A stretch of 49,538 bases of DNA from Candidatus Edwardsbacteria bacterium (lineage in GTDB: Bacteria > Edwardsbacteria > AC1 > EtOH8), in the NCBI GenBank assembly GCA_018821925.1, contig JAHJLF010000057.1, positions 1-49,538 of the forward strand, read 5' to 3'. Under the pieces are notes generated by a model. The model did no database searches, was not told the DNA's origin, and saw only the letters and a list, made by a program, of their open reading frames with translations. Of this stretch, positions 47,448 to 49,538 are shown piece by piece. The first letter of the stretch is position 1, and each line of letters begins with the position of its first letter. A program made the position numbers and the translations under genes.

Positions 47448-48101
47448 ATGGCACAGATACCCAACTACATAGCGGTGGAGGGCGTGATCGGGGTGGGCAA
47501 GACCTCGCTGGCCCGGATGCTGGCCGAGCGCTTCAAATCCAAGCTGGTGCAGGAGGAGGTGGAGGAGAATCCCTTCCTTTCCAAATTCTATTCCGACCGC
47601 CGGGCCTTCGCCTTCCAGACCCAGATATTCTTCCTGCTGTCGCGTTTCAAACAGCAGCAGAATCTTTTTCAACAGGAATTGTTCAGCCAGGGCCTAGTGT
47701 CCGATTATCTGTTCGCCAAGGACAAGATCTTCGCCTACCTGAACCTGGACCAGAACGAGATCTCGCTCTACGAGCATATGCTGCCACTGCTGGAGAGGAA
47801 CATCAACCAGCCCGACCTGGTGATCTACCTGCAGGCCGAGGTGGACGTGCTGCTCAGGCGGATCAAACACCGGGGGCGGCCCTTCGAGCACGGCATGCAG
47901 CGGGAATATCTGGCCGAGCTCTCCGAGGCCTATAATCATTTCTTCTTCCATTATTCCGAGACCCCGCTTTTAGTAGTGAATGTCAACGACATCGATTTCG
48001 TGAACAACGAGGATGATTTCAACGACCTGGTGGAAAAGATCTGCCAGCCCCATCCCGGGACCAGGTATTATGTGCCGGTGGGTAGCAAGGGGAAAAGGTA
48101 A
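47448..48101 (+). CDS. Deoxynucleoside kinase
   Basis: This 217-residue enzyme phosphorylates deoxynucleosides (deoxyadenosine/deoxyguanosine kinase family) for the salvage pathway. The P-loop is EGVIGVGKTS (residues 11-20), followed by LVQEEVEENPFLSKFY, a LVSDYLFAKDKIFAY segment with the family DR/DY motif, and a LVIYLQAEVDVLLRRIKHRGR lid. It starts three bases after folK; folK next to such a kinase is an arrangement I recall from some other bacteria, but I cannot verify that here. The pairing with dCMP deaminase suggests an operon for deoxynucleotide supply. The exact substrate is not fixed by sequence. Confidence 0.9.
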   Translation: MAQIPNYIAVEGVIGVGKTSLARMLAERFKSKLVQEEVEENPFLSKFYSDRRAFAFQTQIFFLLSRFKQQQNLFQQELFSQGLVSDYLFAKDKIFAYLNLDQNEISLYEHMLPLLERNINQPDLVIYLQAEVDVLLRRIKHRGRPFEHGMQREYLAELSEAYNHFFFHYSETPLLVVNVNDIDFVNNEDDFNDLVEKICQPHPGTRYYVPVGSKGKR

Positions 48102-48173
48102 AACCCGTAATTTGTAAGGATACGAAAATGATATTAATCATACCGATCAACAATATTAAGGAGCGGGATTAAA

Positions 48174-49055
48174 ATGATAGATTGGAAAGGCTCTTTCGTG
48201 GCAATCGTAACGCCGTTCAGAAACGGTACCCTGGATGTACCGGCCCTGGAACGGCTTTTGGATTTTCATGCGGCCAACGGCACCGCCGGGGTGGTCTTTG
48301 CCGCCACCACCGGGGAGGGCCCGACGGTCCTGCCGGAGGAATACAAAAAGATCGTCGAAACAACCCTGAAGAAGGCCCAGGGCAAAATGAAGGTCCTGGC
48401 CTATACCGGCACCAACGACACTTTGAAGAGCATCACCAAGACCCAGGAGATGGAGAAGATGGGGGTGGACGGAGCTCTGGTGGTCACTCCTTATTACAAC
48501 AAGCCCAGCCAGGAGGGCCTTTATCAGCACTTCAAAGCAGTGGCTGGAGCCACCAAGCTGCCCATCATGCTGTACAATGTTCCGGGCAGGACCGGCGTCT
48601 CCCTAGATCCGGCCACCGTCTGCCGCCTGGCAGAGATTGACAACATCGTGGCCATCAAAGAGGCCTCGGGAAACCTGGACAATGTCAGCCAGATAATCTC
48701 GCTGTGTGGCGACAAGATGGCGGTGTTCTCCGGCGACGACTCCCTGACCCTGCCGATGCTGGCCATCGGGGCCCAAGGGGTGGTGTCGGTGGTGGCTAAT
48801 ATCGCCCCCAAGGATACCGCCAAAATGGTGGACAAATTTTTTAAAGGCAAGCTTGATGAGGCCCAAAAGATACACCTCAAACAGTTCCCGCTGATCAAGG
48901 CCCTATTCTTGGAGACCAGCCCCGGGCCGGTCAAGGCGGCCCTGAACCTGATGGGCCTGTGTCACGCCGAGATGCGGATGCCGCTGGTGGAAATAACAGA
49001 CGCCACCAAGAAACTGCTTAAAACCGAAATGAAAAAATACGGATTGATAATTTAA
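48174..49055 (+). CDS. dapA: 4-hydroxy-tetrahydrodipicolinate synthase
   Basis: This 293-residue aldolase condenses pyruvate and aspartate semialdehyde in the lysine and diaminopimelate pathway. It opens with WKGSFVAIVTPFRNGTLD; the Schiff-base lysine is K162 in IVAIKEASGN, the catalytic tyrosine is Y134 in LYNVPGRTG, and the ATTGEGPTV motif is present. A GGAGCGGG ribosome binding site precedes the ATG. The gap from the kinase gene is 72 bases and holds a 14-codon frame (48128-48172). It is followed three bases later by queH. Diaminopimelate for peptidoglycan fits the Gram-negative wall. Confidence 0.95.
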   Translation: MIDWKGSFVAIVTPFRNGTLDVPALERLLDFHAANGTAGVVFAATTGEGPTVLPEEYKKIVETTLKKAQGKMKVLAYTGTNDTLKSITKTQEMEKMGVDGALVVTPYYNKPSQEGLYQHFKAVAGATKLPIMLYNVPGRTGVSLDPATVCRLAEIDNIVAIKEASGNLDNVSQIISLCGDKMAVFSGDDSLTLPMLAIGAQGVVSVVANIAPKDTAKMVDKFFKGKLDEAQKIHLKQFPLIKALFLETSPGPVKAALNLMGLCHAEMRMPLVEITDATKKLLKTEMKKYGLII

Positions 49056-49058
49056 TTC

Positions 49059-49538
49059 ATGGCCCGGCTACTTTTACATATCTGCTGTGCTCCCTGCCTT
49101 TGCTATCCCTACCAGGCGCTGTCGGATGAGAAGGCGGATATCACTGGTTTCTGGTTCAACCCCAATATCCATCCATACCAGGAATACCAGGCGCGATTGG
49201 GATCGGTCAGGGATTTTGGCCTTCGTCATAATATAGACATCATCTATCGTGACGAATATCCTCTGGAAGAAAACCTTGCTGCATTGTCGAAGGGCCGCTG
49301 CCGGGTCTGTTATTCAATCCGGCTAGAGGCTGCGGCCAAAGAGGCCGCCCAACGGGGGTATGATGGATTTTCCACCACCTTGCTTTACAGCATATACCAG
49401 AAACACGACCTGATAAGAGACCTGGGATCGGAGATCGGCCAGAAGTTCGGGGTGGAGTTCATTTACCGGGATTTCCGGGAAGGCTGGGAGGCAGGCAGGG
49501 AAAAGGCCGGGGCGCTGGGGCTTTATCGGCAGAAATAC
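49059..49538 (+). CDS. queH: Epoxyqueuosine reductase QueH (3' truncated by window edge)
   Basis: The open frame from ATG 49059 runs off the end of the window. The 160 residues seen read LLLHICCAPCLCYPYQALSD, FNPNIHPYQEYQARL, then KGRCRVCYSIRLEAAAKEA and GFSTTLLYSIYQKHDLIR, the QueH (DUF208) family. QueH reduces epoxyqueuosine to queuosine in the last step of the tRNA wobble modification, using cysteine-bound clusters; the CC, CxxC and paired cysteines here fit that. It starts three bases after dapA, with no visible ribosome binding site of its own, so it is probably translated by coupling. Confidence 0.9.
   Translation, partial: MARLLLHICCAPCLCYPYQALSDEKADITGFWFNPNIHPYQEYQARLGSVRDFGLRHNIDIIYRDEYPLEENLAALSKGRCRVCYSIRLEAAAKEAAQRGYDGFSTTLLYSIYQKHDLIRDLGSEIGQKFGVEFIYRDFREGWEAGREKAGALGLYRQKY

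Overview
The window looks like a chromosomal segment of an uncultivated Gram-negative bacterium, probably a lineage near the FCB superphylum (Edwardsbacteria, TA06 and WOR-3 are the kind of group I have in mind; this is inference, with no marker tree behind it). The grounds are GC-rich housekeeping genes packed in short-spaced or overlapping operons, several outer-membrane beta-barrel type proteins, a two-component-type propeller protein ending in a domain that resembles a type IX secretion sorting signal, an archaeal-type phosphoglycerate mutase, and a fermentative phosphate-butyryltransferase/butyrate-kinase gene set. TAA, TGA and TAG all serve as ordinary stop codons. Layout: 1-5.9 kb holds the 3' part of gyrA, an AT-rich barrel protein, a single-PAS protein, a DUF5684 membrane protein, a large VWA-domain membrane protein and a rhomboid protease. 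From 6.0 to 11.4 kb lies a signalling block: a creatininase-family hydrolase overlapping a 930-residue class III nucleotidyl cyclase-like protein, then a REC-GAF-GGDEF protein and a zinc-ribbon/DUF2007 protein. A tRNA-Leu(CAG) with its own promoter and terminator lies on the minus strand just before smpB. From 12.0 to 18.4 kb a five-gene minus-strand operon carries the propeller protein, UDP-GlcNAc 2-epimerase, two glycosyltransferases and a radical SAM/SPASM protein, a surface-glycan set. From 18.5 to 27.0 kb lie a geranylgeranyl-reductase-family flavoprotein, a TPR protein, a SpoIID/LytB lipoprotein, an ExeA-type ATPase, a PHP phosphoesterase, apgM, a broken barrel gene and an amidohydrolase. 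The stretch 27.0-29.7 kb is an accessory islet: an rnk homologue, the decayed 3' end of a second amidohydrolase, an AT-rich pair with a PD-(D/E)XK nuclease, and a nucleotidyltransferase overlapping a 59-residue protein. Purine genes purH and guaA follow with a HEAT-repeat protein between them. From 36 to 43.5 kb is the acyl-phosphate energy block: two butyrate kinases and two phosphate butyryltransferases, interrupted by accessory DNA: a hicBA toxin-antitoxin pair next to a truncated buk start, and a GIY-YIG nuclease gene bracketed by inverted REP-like palindromes. The window ends with rpiB, a thioredoxin-like protein, glyA, a DUF4388-like protein, a dCMP-deaminase-family enzyme, folK, a deoxynucleoside kinase, dapA and a partial queH. 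The genes fit together as a fermentative metabolism that makes ATP from acyl phosphates, with one-carbon and nucleotide metabolism (glyA, folK, purH, guaA, dCMP deaminase, deoxynucleoside kinase) and abundant nucleotide-second-messenger signalling. The most unusual items are the inverted-repeat-bounded GIY-YIG gene, the hicBA insertion beside a duplicated buk 5' end with flanking direct repeats, the butyrate kinase with an 80-residue lysine-rich histone-H1-like tail, two amber-interrupted genes, and promoters placed exactly six bases before start codons that lack a ribosome binding site, which suggests leaderless mRNAs.
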